Shown here in pieces: positions 53,501 to 60,290 of a stretch of DNA of 64,000 nucleotides. The notes beneath the pieces were generated by a model. The model was not told the origin of the DNA and did no database searches. It saw only the letters and a list, made by a program, of their open reading frames with translations. The stretch comes from Comamonas sp. (GTDB lineage: Bacteria > Pseudomonadota > Gammaproteobacteria > Burkholderiales > Burkholderiaceae_C). The stretch lies in NCBI GenBank assembly GCA_031277805.1, contig JAITLR010000007.1, positions 1 through 64,000 on the forward strand, given 5' to 3'. How positions within the stretch are numbered: position 1 is the stretch's first letter; each line of letters begins with the position of its first letter. Both the position numbers and the translations under genes were made by a program.

Positions 53501-55328
53501 CAACAATGACGACTTGCGCATCACAAGCACCATTGGCCAGTTCAGCGACAAGAACGCAGGCATCGGTAAGACAGTGAATGTCGACGCAGCGGTTGCGGGC
53601 GCCGACGCTGGCAACTATGAGGTGACCTTCAACAGCACGACTACAGCGGACATTGCCAAGCTGGCGATCAACGGCACGATCACGGCGGATAACAAGACCT
53701 ACGACACCACGATCAACGCAAGCACGCATGGCCAACTGAATGGAGTACTGCAAGGTGACGATCTGGCGGTCGCTTCGACCAGTGGCAGCTTTGCGGACAA
53801 GAACGCGGGCCAAGGCAAAACGGTGAGTGTGGCGGGTACGGTCACTGGCATAGATGCCGGTAACTACGATGTCACGTTCAACGGCACGACCACGGCGGAC
53901 ATTGCCAAGCGGGCCATTACCGGCGCTATCACCGCCGATGGCAAGACCTATGACGGCAATGCCCAGGCCATCACCCATGGCCGTCTGAATGGTGTGCTGA
54001 ACAATGATGACTTGATCGTGGCCAGCACTAACGGCAGCTTTGCCGACAAGAATGCAGGCATGGGCAAAACGGTAAATGTCGGCGGCACGGTGGCGGGAGC
54101 GGACGCTGGCAACTACGACATCACGTTCAACAGAACGACGCAAGCTGACATTGCCAGGTTGGCGATCAACGGAGTTATCACCGCCGATGGCAAGACCTAT
54201 GACGGCAATGTCCAGGCAGTCACCCACGGGCGGTTGGACGGTGTGCTGAACAATGATGACCTGACCGTGGCCAGCACCAGCGGCCAGTTCAGCGACAAGA
54301 ACGCCGGCATGGGCAAAACGGTGAATGTCGGCGGAACAGTGGCGGGAGCGGATGCTGGTAACTACGACGTCACGTTCAACGGCACGACCAAGGCCGACAT
54401 TGCCAGGCTGGCAATCAACGGCACGATCACGGCGGATAACAAGACCTACGACGCCACGACCAATGCAAGCACGCATGGTCAGCTGAACGGGGTGTTGGCC
54501 GGTGACGACCTGAAGCTTGCCGCTAGCGGTCAGTTCGATGACAAGAATGCAGGTGCAGGCAAGACGGTGGTTGTTTTGGGTACGGTCACTGGTGCAGACG
54601 CAGGCAACTACGATGTGACGTTCAACGGCACAGCGCAAGCGGAGATCGCCAAGCGGGCGATCACGGGCGCTATCGCCGCCGACAACAAGACCTACGATGC
54701 AACGACCAACGCAGGCACGCATGGCCAATTGAACGGCGTGCTGGCAGGTGATGATCTGACAGTCGCATCGACCAGCGGCAGTTTCAGCGACAAAAATGCT
54801 GGAGTTGGTAAGAGCGTCAAGGTGGCTGGAGTGCTTGCAGGTACAGATGCAGGCAACTACGACGTGACGTTCAACAGCGCGGCTCAGGCGAGCATTGCGA
54901 AGCGGGCGATTACAGGCGCCATCACCGCCGACAACAAGGCCTACGATGGCACAACGGTGGCAAGCGTACACGGTAGCCTTGATGGCGTGCTGGCAGGTGA
55001 CGATCTTCGGTTTGGTGGTGTCTCTGGACAGTTCAGGGAGGCGGATGCAGGCGTGGGCAAGCCTGTGAATGTGTCGGGCATTGTGACGGGGGCAGATGCT
55101 GGCAACTATGCGGTGAGCATCAACCGCACAACGACGGCAAGCATCACATCCGCGCTGCCTGCGCCCACCGTCCATGCCGGGCTGTCGGGCCAGATTCTCT
55201 GGCGCGAGACAATGTCATCGTTGGAGCACGAGGACCTGCGGTTTGAACCATCGGCGCAGCTTCAGGGTAGTGCCGGAAATGCACCGAATCTGACTCTGGC
55301 GCCAGGCTATATCCGCCTGGACGAGTAG
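47592..55328 (+). CDS. TpsA filamentous-haemagglutinin-type adhesin with YDG repeats
   Basis: A secreted surface protein of 2578 residues. An extended signal peptide (ESPR, MNHTYRLVWSDASQRYVPVP) leads to a hydrophobic core ending LSALAQA. The TPS secretion domain follows (about 54-330) with VNPNGIVFGQGARVDVGGLV near residue 145, recognised by TpsB. Central GLUG-like segments lie at about 820-1130 (ALNGQGFAIKDL, GGLVGGG). An MBG-like domain precedes 15 YDG-type repeats at residues 1274-2519. It ends with a 59-residue tail and no anchor or toxin domain. Start ATG 47,592 follows GAGGAGAG. Adhesion or biofilm formation is the likely role; no target is identifiable. Confidence 0.92.
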   Translation: MNHTYRLVWSDASQRYVPVPECARGHSKSKTAKALMPAALVLGAALGLPLSALAQAGTTIGANTLPTGGSVVQGSASIGQNGNAMTVQQGSGKVIINWGSFNIGKDASVQFQQHQNTDIALNRVTGSDGSQILGQLTANGQVWLVNPNGIVFGQGARVDVGGLVASTLNITDQDFRDGNYRFSRNLQGGGAVAGISNQGQITARDGGSIALLAPTVSNDGVLRAQLGTVAMAAGDRVTLSAGANGLLQVEVDPSTIGTLVENKQLIVADGGQVIMTGKAADALSASVVSNTGTVQARTLQQKEGRILLLADMAHGTARIGGTLDASAPGGINGGTNSSNGGFIETSGAQVQVADGVQVTTGAAQGRTGTWLIDPTDFSVHAGAGAQTVSGIGADTLAANLANNHITLQTDGAGSQAGDLTVDAAVTWGGNNTLTLKAHNDIKVNAAITNTGSGSFAANAGGSFRNAGEISLTGGDVSITSGTTPGTLGNTYFEGAVTARNLSVQATGDITQSIWGSGRVDLGVTGELRADAGGKVDLVNSANVFGVVSGNSDYGHFSVLSWGSPNASLTMNGITTQGGDIAVRNFAGSLSVNGAVSSGGGHIVLGANNRSDSNVTLNADVNAGAGSVVLFAARNIDQIAGMVTADSLQASSFSGGAIGLGQLNQVGRVGFHANRDGGTGSIVFRNGQGFAVGGLPLERWIAGIYFDRLPTGIAAGGDVTLSGVGRIDGDAAVNVGGVFSLEGGDWRQVGAALPSFQAKDFRIGSGASFLRVNGGDGSKANPYQIGDVYGLQGMGSSSQYLASAWTLMNDIDASATANWNLNSGVAQGFKPIGNSSAAFTGALNGQGFAIKDLKVNTASQDAGLFGRITGATISDVVLSNASVASQYDQGYAGALAGQAQGSTISGVSSNGSVTSYNMAGGLLGFLGGSRLQRSSSSSNVRASYQKADGGTSSQLVHMAGGLVGSMNDAIIDESWASGTVLANGLMAAQAGGLVGGGVINGTIFGSYSTSAVEGTGSNGVKASVGGLAGQVMGGLKIDNSYYQGPALQAMAANNSNSLGGLVGADERIFLFPNGVNIRNSYANVGTIVYGSAPTVLGGMVGKADSKTSVSGSFWNYFALPSATGNGLGTVDSVSGVKTAAQLRQLSTFTDAGWDIDDLGGTGKAWRIYEGNTTPLLRGFLKGSTVNVGVTGWPVDMVYNGQAATGSMGVSSYGWNGTLQGTLHGGLHYRTNGKNAGTYSSDDGSLLLSGGLYSDQQGYDISYRVVGGPATLTIQKRALTVGGITAVNKIYDGDTSATLAWGGGWVQGLVSGDQLSFNASGKFDDKNVGTGKTVSVTGTIGGADAGNYEVTFSDATANISKRAITGTITADGKTYDGNVQAVTHGRLNGVLNNDDLTVASTNGQFSDKNADIGKTVNVGGTVAGVDAGNYDVTFNSTTTADIARLAINGTISADGKTYDGSVQAVTHGRLKGVLNNDDLTVASTSGQFSDKNAGAGKAVAVVGTVTGADAGNYDVTFNSTTTADIAKLAINGVISADGKTYDGNRTAVTHGGLNGVLNNDDLRIASTSGSFADKNAAAGKAVAVVGTVTGADAGNYDVTFNSTTTADIAKLAITGAITADGKTYDGNRNAITHGRLNGVLNNDDLTVASTSGQFSDKNAGTGKTVNVGGMVAGADAGNYDVTFNTSTTADIAKLAITGTISADGKTYDGDRTAVTHGGLNGVLNNDDLRIASTIGQFSDKNAGIGKTVNVGGTVAGADAGNYDVTFNRTTQADIAKLAINGAITADGKTYDGNVRAVTHGRLNGVLSNDDLIVASTNGSFTDKNAGTGKTVNVGGTVAGADAGNYDVTFNSTTTADIAKLAINGTITADNKTYDTTTNASTHGQLNGVLQGDDMAVASTSGSFVDKNAGTGKTVAVSGAVSGADADNYDVTFNRTTQADIAKLAITGAITADGKTYDGNRNAMTHGRLNGVLNNDDLRITSTIGQFSDKNAGIGKTVNVDAAVAGADAGNYEVTFNSTTTADIAKLAINGTITADNKTYDTTINASTHGQLNGVLQGDDLAVASTSGSFADKNAGQGKTVSVAGTVTGIDAGNYDVTFNGTTTADIAKRAITGAITADGKTYDGNAQAITHGRLNGVLNNDDLIVASTNGSFADKNAGMGKTVNVGGTVAGADAGNYDITFNRTTQADIARLAINGVITADGKTYDGNVQAVTHGRLDGVLNNDDLTVASTSGQFSDKNAGMGKTVNVGGTVAGADAGNYDVTFNGTTKADIARLAINGTITADNKTYDATTNASTHGQLNGVLAGDDLKLAASGQFDDKNAGAGKTVVVLGTVTGADAGNYDVTFNGTAQAEIAKRAITGAIAADNKTYDATTNAGTHGQLNGVLAGDDLTVASTSGSFSDKNAGVGKSVKVAGVLAGTDAGNYDVTFNSAAQASIAKRAITGAITADNKAYDGTTVASVHGSLDGVLAGDDLRFGGVSGQFREADAGVGKPVNVSGIVTGADAGNYAVSINRTTTASITSALPAPTVHAGLSGQILWRETMSSLEHEDLRFEPSAQLQGSAGNAPNLTLAPGYIRLDE
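51411..55148 (+). repeat. Fifteen tandem 249-bp YDG-type repeats in tpsA
   Basis: Units begin KRAI/KLAI/RLAI and contain TADGKTYDG (or TADNKTYDT), DKNAGxGKTV and DAGNYDVTFN. The period is 83 residues (249 bp), with one 82-residue unit at position 13. Unit 1 starts at 51,411 and is the most divergent; the next begins at 51,666; the last starts at 54,900. Units 2-12 are near-identical at DNA level over long stretches, including shared synonymous codons, showing recent duplication or conversion. Two unit types (YDG and YDT) are interspersed. Confidence 0.93.
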
Positions 55329-55815
55329 ATCGCATGTGCCCAGTTTGACCGGGCTCCACTGAGATTGCCCGAACCGCTGTCGAAGCGAAAACGACGGATG
55401 CTCCATGTCGAAAATCGCGTCGCCATGCGTGGCTCCCATGCAGACATGGAGCCGCGCATATCGCGCCTACAGCCCCGGGCAAGGGCAGTGCAGCGCGATG
55501 GCGCGCCAGGCGATTGGTGCGTTGCGCTGAATCTTCAATGCCGATGCCGCAGTTGCGAGCTTGAGTTGCTGTTGGCCGCCGAAAACCGGAGGCTGGGGGG
55601 CGAGTTGGGCGTTGGGGGAGTGCAGGCGGCTGCTGCAACGGCGCTATGGTTGCGTTGTTTCATTTTGTAGCATTGCGACGATGGTAACCTCTGAAGCCTG
55701 CGAGAGAGTCGGTATTTATTCAATGCAATTGGCTTGAGGCGCCTGTCCATAGGGTGAAATCAGCTATCGAATAGATAGTGCATTGCTTCAAGCGAGTCGG
55801 TACGGGGGAGCATCG
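55329..55815. other. Intergenic between tpsA and the SWIM gene
   Basis: 487 bases without a supported gene. A ribosome site GGGGAG at 55,805-55,810 belongs to the SWIM gene. I see no strong terminator directly after tpsA. Confidence 0.4.
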
Positions 55816-57252
55816 GTGTCGCGTGTATTAGCTACGGAAGCAGAAGTGCTGGCTCTGTCGCCAGATGCTGCTTCATCCAAGGCCGCAAAAGGACTGCAGT
55901 CCATCAGCAAATGGCCAGCCACGGGAAGCAATGAGGCAGCCGTCTGGGGCGAATGCCAGGGCAGCGGCTCCAAGCCCTATCAGACCCAGGTCGATCTCAG
56001 TGGTCCCGCTTTCAAGTGTTCCTGTCCCAGCCGCAAGTTTCCTTGCAAGCATGGCCTGGCGCTGATGCTGTTGCGTGCAGCGGGGCAGGTGGCCGAAGGT
56101 GCCGAGCAGCCCGAGTGGGTCAATGCCTGGCTGGGCGGGCGTCAGGAAAAAGCCGAAAAAAAAGAGGCCAAGGCTGCGGCCATTGCCGCAGCGCCGCCAC
56201 CTGACCCTGAAGTGCTGGCCAAGCAGCAAGCCAGGCGTGACGACAAGCGCTGGGACAAGGTGTCTGCCGGCATGCAGGAGCTGTCTCTGTGGATGCAGGA
56301 CATGGTGCGCACCGGCCTCGCCAACCAGCCGGGTGATGCCCAGGCACGCCAGCACTGGTACACCATGGCGGCGCGCATGGTGGATGCACAGGCTACCGGC
56401 ATGGCAGCGCGTATCAAGGAAGCCTGGGAGCTGGTGGACAGCCACCCGAATTGGGCGCGTGATCTGCTGGTACAGCTGGGCCACTGGCAATTGCTGGTCG
56501 ACGCGGTGGAGCGACGTGATTCTTTGCCCGCTGCGGTCAAAGCCGATGTGATGGCCGCGTTAGGCTGGCCCATGGACAAGGTTGAAGTACAGGCGCAAGG
56601 CCAGGCGGTGACAGACCGCTGGCGCGTTGCCGGCATGCGCATGATCGAGCGCGAAGGCCGCTTGCTGGAGCGTCGTGTCTGGCTGCAAGGCCTGCAAAGC
56701 GGGCGTATGGCTCTGATGCTGGACTATGCCCAAGGCGGGCGTGGTTTCGAGACGGCCTGGGTGCAGGGCGCGAGCTATCGAGGGACTGTGCATTTCTATC
56801 CCGGACAAGCAGCCTTGCGTGCATTGGCAGGCAGTGATCTACAGCTGCTGGAACCCGGTGCCGAGGCGTCTTTGACATCCGCCATATTGGGTGATCCTCT
56901 GCTGCAACTGAGCCAGCGCATCGCCGCCAACCCGGTGCAGTTCGCGCAGCCGCTATGGTGCGTGCAGGCGGGGTTGAACTATGTCGATGGCCAGTGGTTT
57001 GCCACCTGGTCACAGGTGCAAAAAGCAGGCCAGGAGCACACTCTGGCCCCGGTGCCGGTGGTGGTGAGTGATGCGGACGCATGGCGTCTGCTGGCGCTGA
57101 CCGGTGGCGCGCCGGTGGCCTTGTTTGGCGAATGGGAGGCAGGCCCGCAGATTGGCTGCTGGCGCCTGCTCAGTGCCTGGCTGCCAGGTGAGCAGGGTGG
57201 GGCGGCGGATGCGCTGTCCCCCATCTGGCAGAACCGGGGTGAGATGTTATGA
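55816..57252 (+). CDS. SWIM zinc-finger protein, first gene of the MoxR/VWA cluster
   Basis: A 478-residue protein with a SWIM-type zinc site Cys68-x-Cys70-x6-Cys77-x-His79 in FKCSCPSRKFPCKHGLALML. SWIM fingers bind DNA or protein. A charged Lys/Glu/Ala-rich linker (about 105-150) and an uncharacterised C-terminal half follow. I use GTG 55,816 because GGGGAG lies five bases upstream; a TTG at 55,783 is an alternative. The stop overlaps the next start (ATGA at 57,249). It corresponds to YehQ-type proteins in the related E. coli locus. Role unknown. Confidence 0.87.
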   Translation: MSRVLATEAEVLALSPDAASSKAAKGLQSISKWPATGSNEAAVWGECQGSGSKPYQTQVDLSGPAFKCSCPSRKFPCKHGLALMLLRAAGQVAEGAEQPEWVNAWLGGRQEKAEKKEAKAAAIAAAPPPDPEVLAKQQARRDDKRWDKVSAGMQELSLWMQDMVRTGLANQPGDAQARQHWYTMAARMVDAQATGMAARIKEAWELVDSHPNWARDLLVQLGHWQLLVDAVERRDSLPAAVKADVMAALGWPMDKVEVQAQGQAVTDRWRVAGMRMIEREGRLLERRVWLQGLQSGRMALMLDYAQGGRGFETAWVQGASYRGTVHFYPGQAALRALAGSDLQLLEPGAEASLTSAILGDPLLQLSQRIAANPVQFAQPLWCVQAGLNYVDGQWFATWSQVQKAGQEHTLAPVPVVVSDADAWRLLALTGGAPVALFGEWEAGPQIGCWRLLSAWLPGEQGGAADALSPIWQNRGEML

Positions 57253-59003
57253 GCCAAGCAAATCTTTGGGCTGCCCTGCAACAGTCCGCGCTGGTGGGGG
57301 CTGATCGTCTGGCCGTGCCCGCCATTCTGACCACACCGGATGTCACCACGCCGGCGACGGTGCAGGCCGTGCAAATAGCGCTGCAAATGGCCTTGCAGCA
57401 GCCTGCCGCACCAGCAGCCAAGGTATCGACTGCGGCCCAGGTCCTGCGAGCCAGTGCGGTGGCCTCCGTGCTCGAGCGTGCGGGCTGGGTGCCTGGCAGT
57501 CAGGTTCAGTTGAGCGTGGCGCTAACGGCACCCGCCCAACCGGTACAGGAACTGCGTGTCGCGCCTGTCGATGAGCAGTTGACCGCCCTGGTCGAAGCCG
57601 TGGTTGCCGATGGCCCGCAAGACTTGCTGGCGCTGAGCTTTGCCGAGCTGGACAAGGCAGGTCTGCGTCTGCCCCACGGGTTGCTGGTGGCTGCTTTGAA
57701 CCAGGGGCGGCAATCGACGGAGTTGCGCGAATGGCTGCTGCCCGTGCTGGGCGAACGCGGCCGCTGGCTGGCAGCGCAGAATCCGCAGTGGGCGTATGCC
57801 ACTGGCGTGCAGGAGACCGCAGACCCTGAGCAGATATGGCAGGAAGGTTCGATCGCCCAGCGCGTGAGCCTGCTGGAGAGCGAGCGCGAAAGCGACCCGG
57901 CCAAGGCACGTGTACGGTTGGAGGCCAGCCTCAAGGAACTGAACGCCAAAGAGCGCGCGCTCATGGTGCAGGCACTGGACAAGGGCTTGTCCATGGATGA
58001 CGAGCCGCTGCTGGAAAAATTGCTGGCCGACCGCAGCAAGGAAGTGCGCGAAAACGCGGCCCAGTTGCTGACCCGCCTGCCAGTCAGCGCGCACAGTCAG
58101 CGCATGGCGGCCTGGCTGCAGGCCATGCTTAGCTGCGATGACAAGGGCGATTGGCAGATCGAGCCGCCCACCGAGGGCAACAAGGACTGGGAGCGAGACG
58201 GTGTCACCCTGCAACTGCCCGCCTATGTGAAGGGCGAGCGATCCTGGTGGCTGCAGCAACTGGTGGCATTGACCCCGGTGGAGTTCTGGCAGCAGGCTCT
58301 GGACAAAAGCCCCGAGCAGCTATGGGAATGGAGCCGCCGCAGCGACTGGAAGACCGCGCTGCGCCAGGGCTGGCTGCGGGCGCTGGATACCCAGCATGAC
58401 CTGCGCTGGTTGCCACTGCTGCAGAGCATGGAAAGCGACTCACGCGCACAGGCGCTGTTGCCGCCGTTGCTGGTGCAACTGAGCACCGAGCAGCGCGAGG
58501 CGCTGTGGATGGAGCGTCTGCAGCGCAAGCAGGGCCAGAGCGGGTTGATCGATTCGATCAACAACATAGACGACACCATGGGGCCGGTGGCCTTGCTCTC
58601 GCAAGGCATTTCGCAGTGGATTGTCGATGCGCTCTACCTGGCCACGCGTGGCAAGCAGGCCCAGGGCAACTGGCACAGCTGGCAGGCTGACCGGGCGGTG
58701 CTGGCATGCGCCAAGCGCCTGGATGCGAGCGTGCTGTCCCGCTTTGCCGACCTGTGGCGCATACCTGCGCCTGAAGACGAGCTACCTGCGGCGAATGAGA
58801 CCGAGCCCAAGGAGTCCGTGCAAGGGCCGAACGCCGAGGCCAATGCCGAAACCATTGCCAGACTCAAGGCCGAGCAGGCTGCGCGGCGCGCGCGCGCCCG
58901 CTTGCGCCCCTGGGATGACGAGCGTGTGCTGGAGCAGCTCAACCGTACTGTCGATCTGCGCCTGGCGCTGCATGCCGCCACTCTCGCATCCCCATCCTAC
59001 TGA
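57249..59003 (+). CDS. DUF5691 family protein
   Basis: A 584-residue protein rich in Leu, Ala, Gln and Trp that looks like a helical-repeat (HEAT-like) protein throughout, for example LLEKLLADRSKEVRENAAQL near residue 255. I recognise it as DUF5691, a family found next to SWIM, MoxR and VWA genes. No catalytic motif is visible. It overlaps the SWIM gene by four bases and precedes the MoxR gene by 33 bases, so all are one operon. A scaffold or adaptor for the ATPase is a reasonable guess. Confidence 0.8.
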   Translation: MSQANLWAALQQSALVGADRLAVPAILTTPDVTTPATVQAVQIALQMALQQPAAPAAKVSTAAQVLRASAVASVLERAGWVPGSQVQLSVALTAPAQPVQELRVAPVDEQLTALVEAVVADGPQDLLALSFAELDKAGLRLPHGLLVAALNQGRQSTELREWLLPVLGERGRWLAAQNPQWAYATGVQETADPEQIWQEGSIAQRVSLLESERESDPAKARVRLEASLKELNAKERALMVQALDKGLSMDDEPLLEKLLADRSKEVRENAAQLLTRLPVSAHSQRMAAWLQAMLSCDDKGDWQIEPPTEGNKDWERDGVTLQLPAYVKGERSWWLQQLVALTPVEFWQQALDKSPEQLWEWSRRSDWKTALRQGWLRALDTQHDLRWLPLLQSMESDSRAQALLPPLLVQLSTEQREALWMERLQRKQGQSGLIDSINNIDDTMGPVALLSQGISQWIVDALYLATRGKQAQGNWHSWQADRAVLACAKRLDASVLSRFADLWRIPAPEDELPAANETEPKESVQGPNAEANAETIARLKAEQAARRARARLRPWDDERVLEQLNRTVDLRLALHAATLASPSY

Positions 59004-59036
59004 AGCCTTTTAACCCCATTACACCGGAAGTACACC

Positions 59037-60119
59037 ATGAGCCAAGTCCTGCGTCAGCACGCCGAACAGCAATTTGCCGAAGAACTCGATGCCTTGCAGA
59101 AGGTGGACGACAGGCCACGTCCTCCCAACTGGAAACTCTCGCCCTGGGCGGTGCTGCAGTATCTGATGGGCGGCACCCTGAGCAATGGTTTTGAGGTCAG
59201 TGCCAAGTACATCGGCAACCCGCGTCTGATGGAAATTGCCGTATCCACGCTGGCCACAGACCGTGCACTGCTGCTGTATGGCGTGCCCGGTACGGCCAAG
59301 TCCTGGGTGTCCGAGCACCTGTCGGCGGCGGTGAGCGGAGACTCCACCATGCTGATCCAGGGTACGGCCGGCACCAGCGAAGAGCAGCTGCGCTATGGCT
59401 GGAACTATGCCCAGCTGCTGGCCCATGGCCCGTCTGAAAAAGCGCTGATTCCCAGCCCGCTGGTCAACGCCATGAAGCTGGGCAAGATCGCCCGCATCGA
59501 AGAGCTGACCCGCATTCCCGCCGATGTGCAGGACACCTTGATCACCGTGCTGTCTGAAAAGACCTTGCCCGTGCCCGAGCTGGGCATGGAGTTCCAGGCT
59601 GTGCCGGGCTTCTCGGTCATCGCCACGGCCAACAACCGCGACAAGGGCGTGAACGAACTCTCCAGCGCCCTGAAGCGTCGTTTCAACACCGTGGTGCTGC
59701 CCGTGCCTGCTTCGCAGGACGAAGAGGTGCAGATCGTCACCAAGCGCGTGGGCGAGCAAAGCCGCGCGCTGCAACTGCCCGCCGAAGCGCCTGCGCTGCA
59801 GGAAGTGCGCCGCGTGGTACAGATCTTCCGCGAGCTGCGCAATGGCCAGACCGAAGACGGCAAGACCGTGCGTGTGAAGTCGCCCAGCTCCACCTTGTCG
59901 ACAGCCGAGGCGATCTCGGTCATCAACAGCGGCATGGCTCTGGCCGGCCACTTCGGCGATGGTGTCTTGCGCGCGGGGGATGTGGCCTCGGGTCTGCTGG
60001 GGGCGGTCATCAAGGACCCGGTGCAGGACACCGTGGTGTGGAAGGAATATCTGGAGACGGTGCTCAAGGAAAGAGCCGACTGGAAGGATCTCTACCGCGC
60101 CTGCCGCGAGCAGCTTTGA
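59037..60119 (+). CDS. MoxR-type AAA+ ATPase
   Basis: A 360-residue AAA+ protein of the MoxR branch (YehL-like). Walker A is GVPGTAKS at residues 82-89. The Walker B region is KIARIEELTRIP with Glu155-Glu156 in place of the usual Asp-Glu. Sensor 1 is in SVIATANNRD, and an arginine-finger candidate lies in ALKRRFN. MoxR proteins work with VWA-domain partners as chaperones that insert metals or remodel complexes. Start ATG 59,037 comes after a 33-base gap. The VWA partner is encoded two genes further on. Confidence 0.93.
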   Translation: MSQVLRQHAEQQFAEELDALQKVDDRPRPPNWKLSPWAVLQYLMGGTLSNGFEVSAKYIGNPRLMEIAVSTLATDRALLLYGVPGTAKSWVSEHLSAAVSGDSTMLIQGTAGTSEEQLRYGWNYAQLLAHGPSEKALIPSPLVNAMKLGKIARIEELTRIPADVQDTLITVLSEKTLPVPELGMEFQAVPGFSVIATANNRDKGVNELSSALKRRFNTVVLPVPASQDEEVQIVTKRVGEQSRALQLPAEAPALQEVRRVVQIFRELRNGQTEDGKTVRVKSPSSTLSTAEAISVINSGMALAGHFGDGVLRAGDVASGLLGAVIKDPVQDTVVWKEYLETVLKERADWKDLYRACREQL

Positions 60120-60290
60120 TGTGGCGATCGGCTGCCACAGCCCTTGATACGTCGTTGCATCACCTTGCCGTAGCGCTGCTACTGTCTTCGGTGATGCGCC
60201 TCGTCTCAAACGCGAATCTTCGATTCGCTGGGCTGTGCCAACCGCTTGAAGCGTAGTTGTTCACCCCAGCATTCCTGACTGACCGAGTCC

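Noticed and set aside
51411-55148. CRISPR-like array
   Set aside because: Units are 249 bp, in frame and coding, with no spacers; this is a protein repeat.
49260-55175. A minus-strand open frame of 1971 codons antisense to tpsA
   Set aside because: It mirrors the repeats of tpsA and has no recognisable domain or start signal; strong third-position GC and the repeated unit keep the antisense frame open by chance.
47592-55328. Contact-dependent growth inhibition (CdiA) system
   Set aside because: No C-terminal toxin domain and no small immunity gene follows; the gene ends after the repeats with a short tail.
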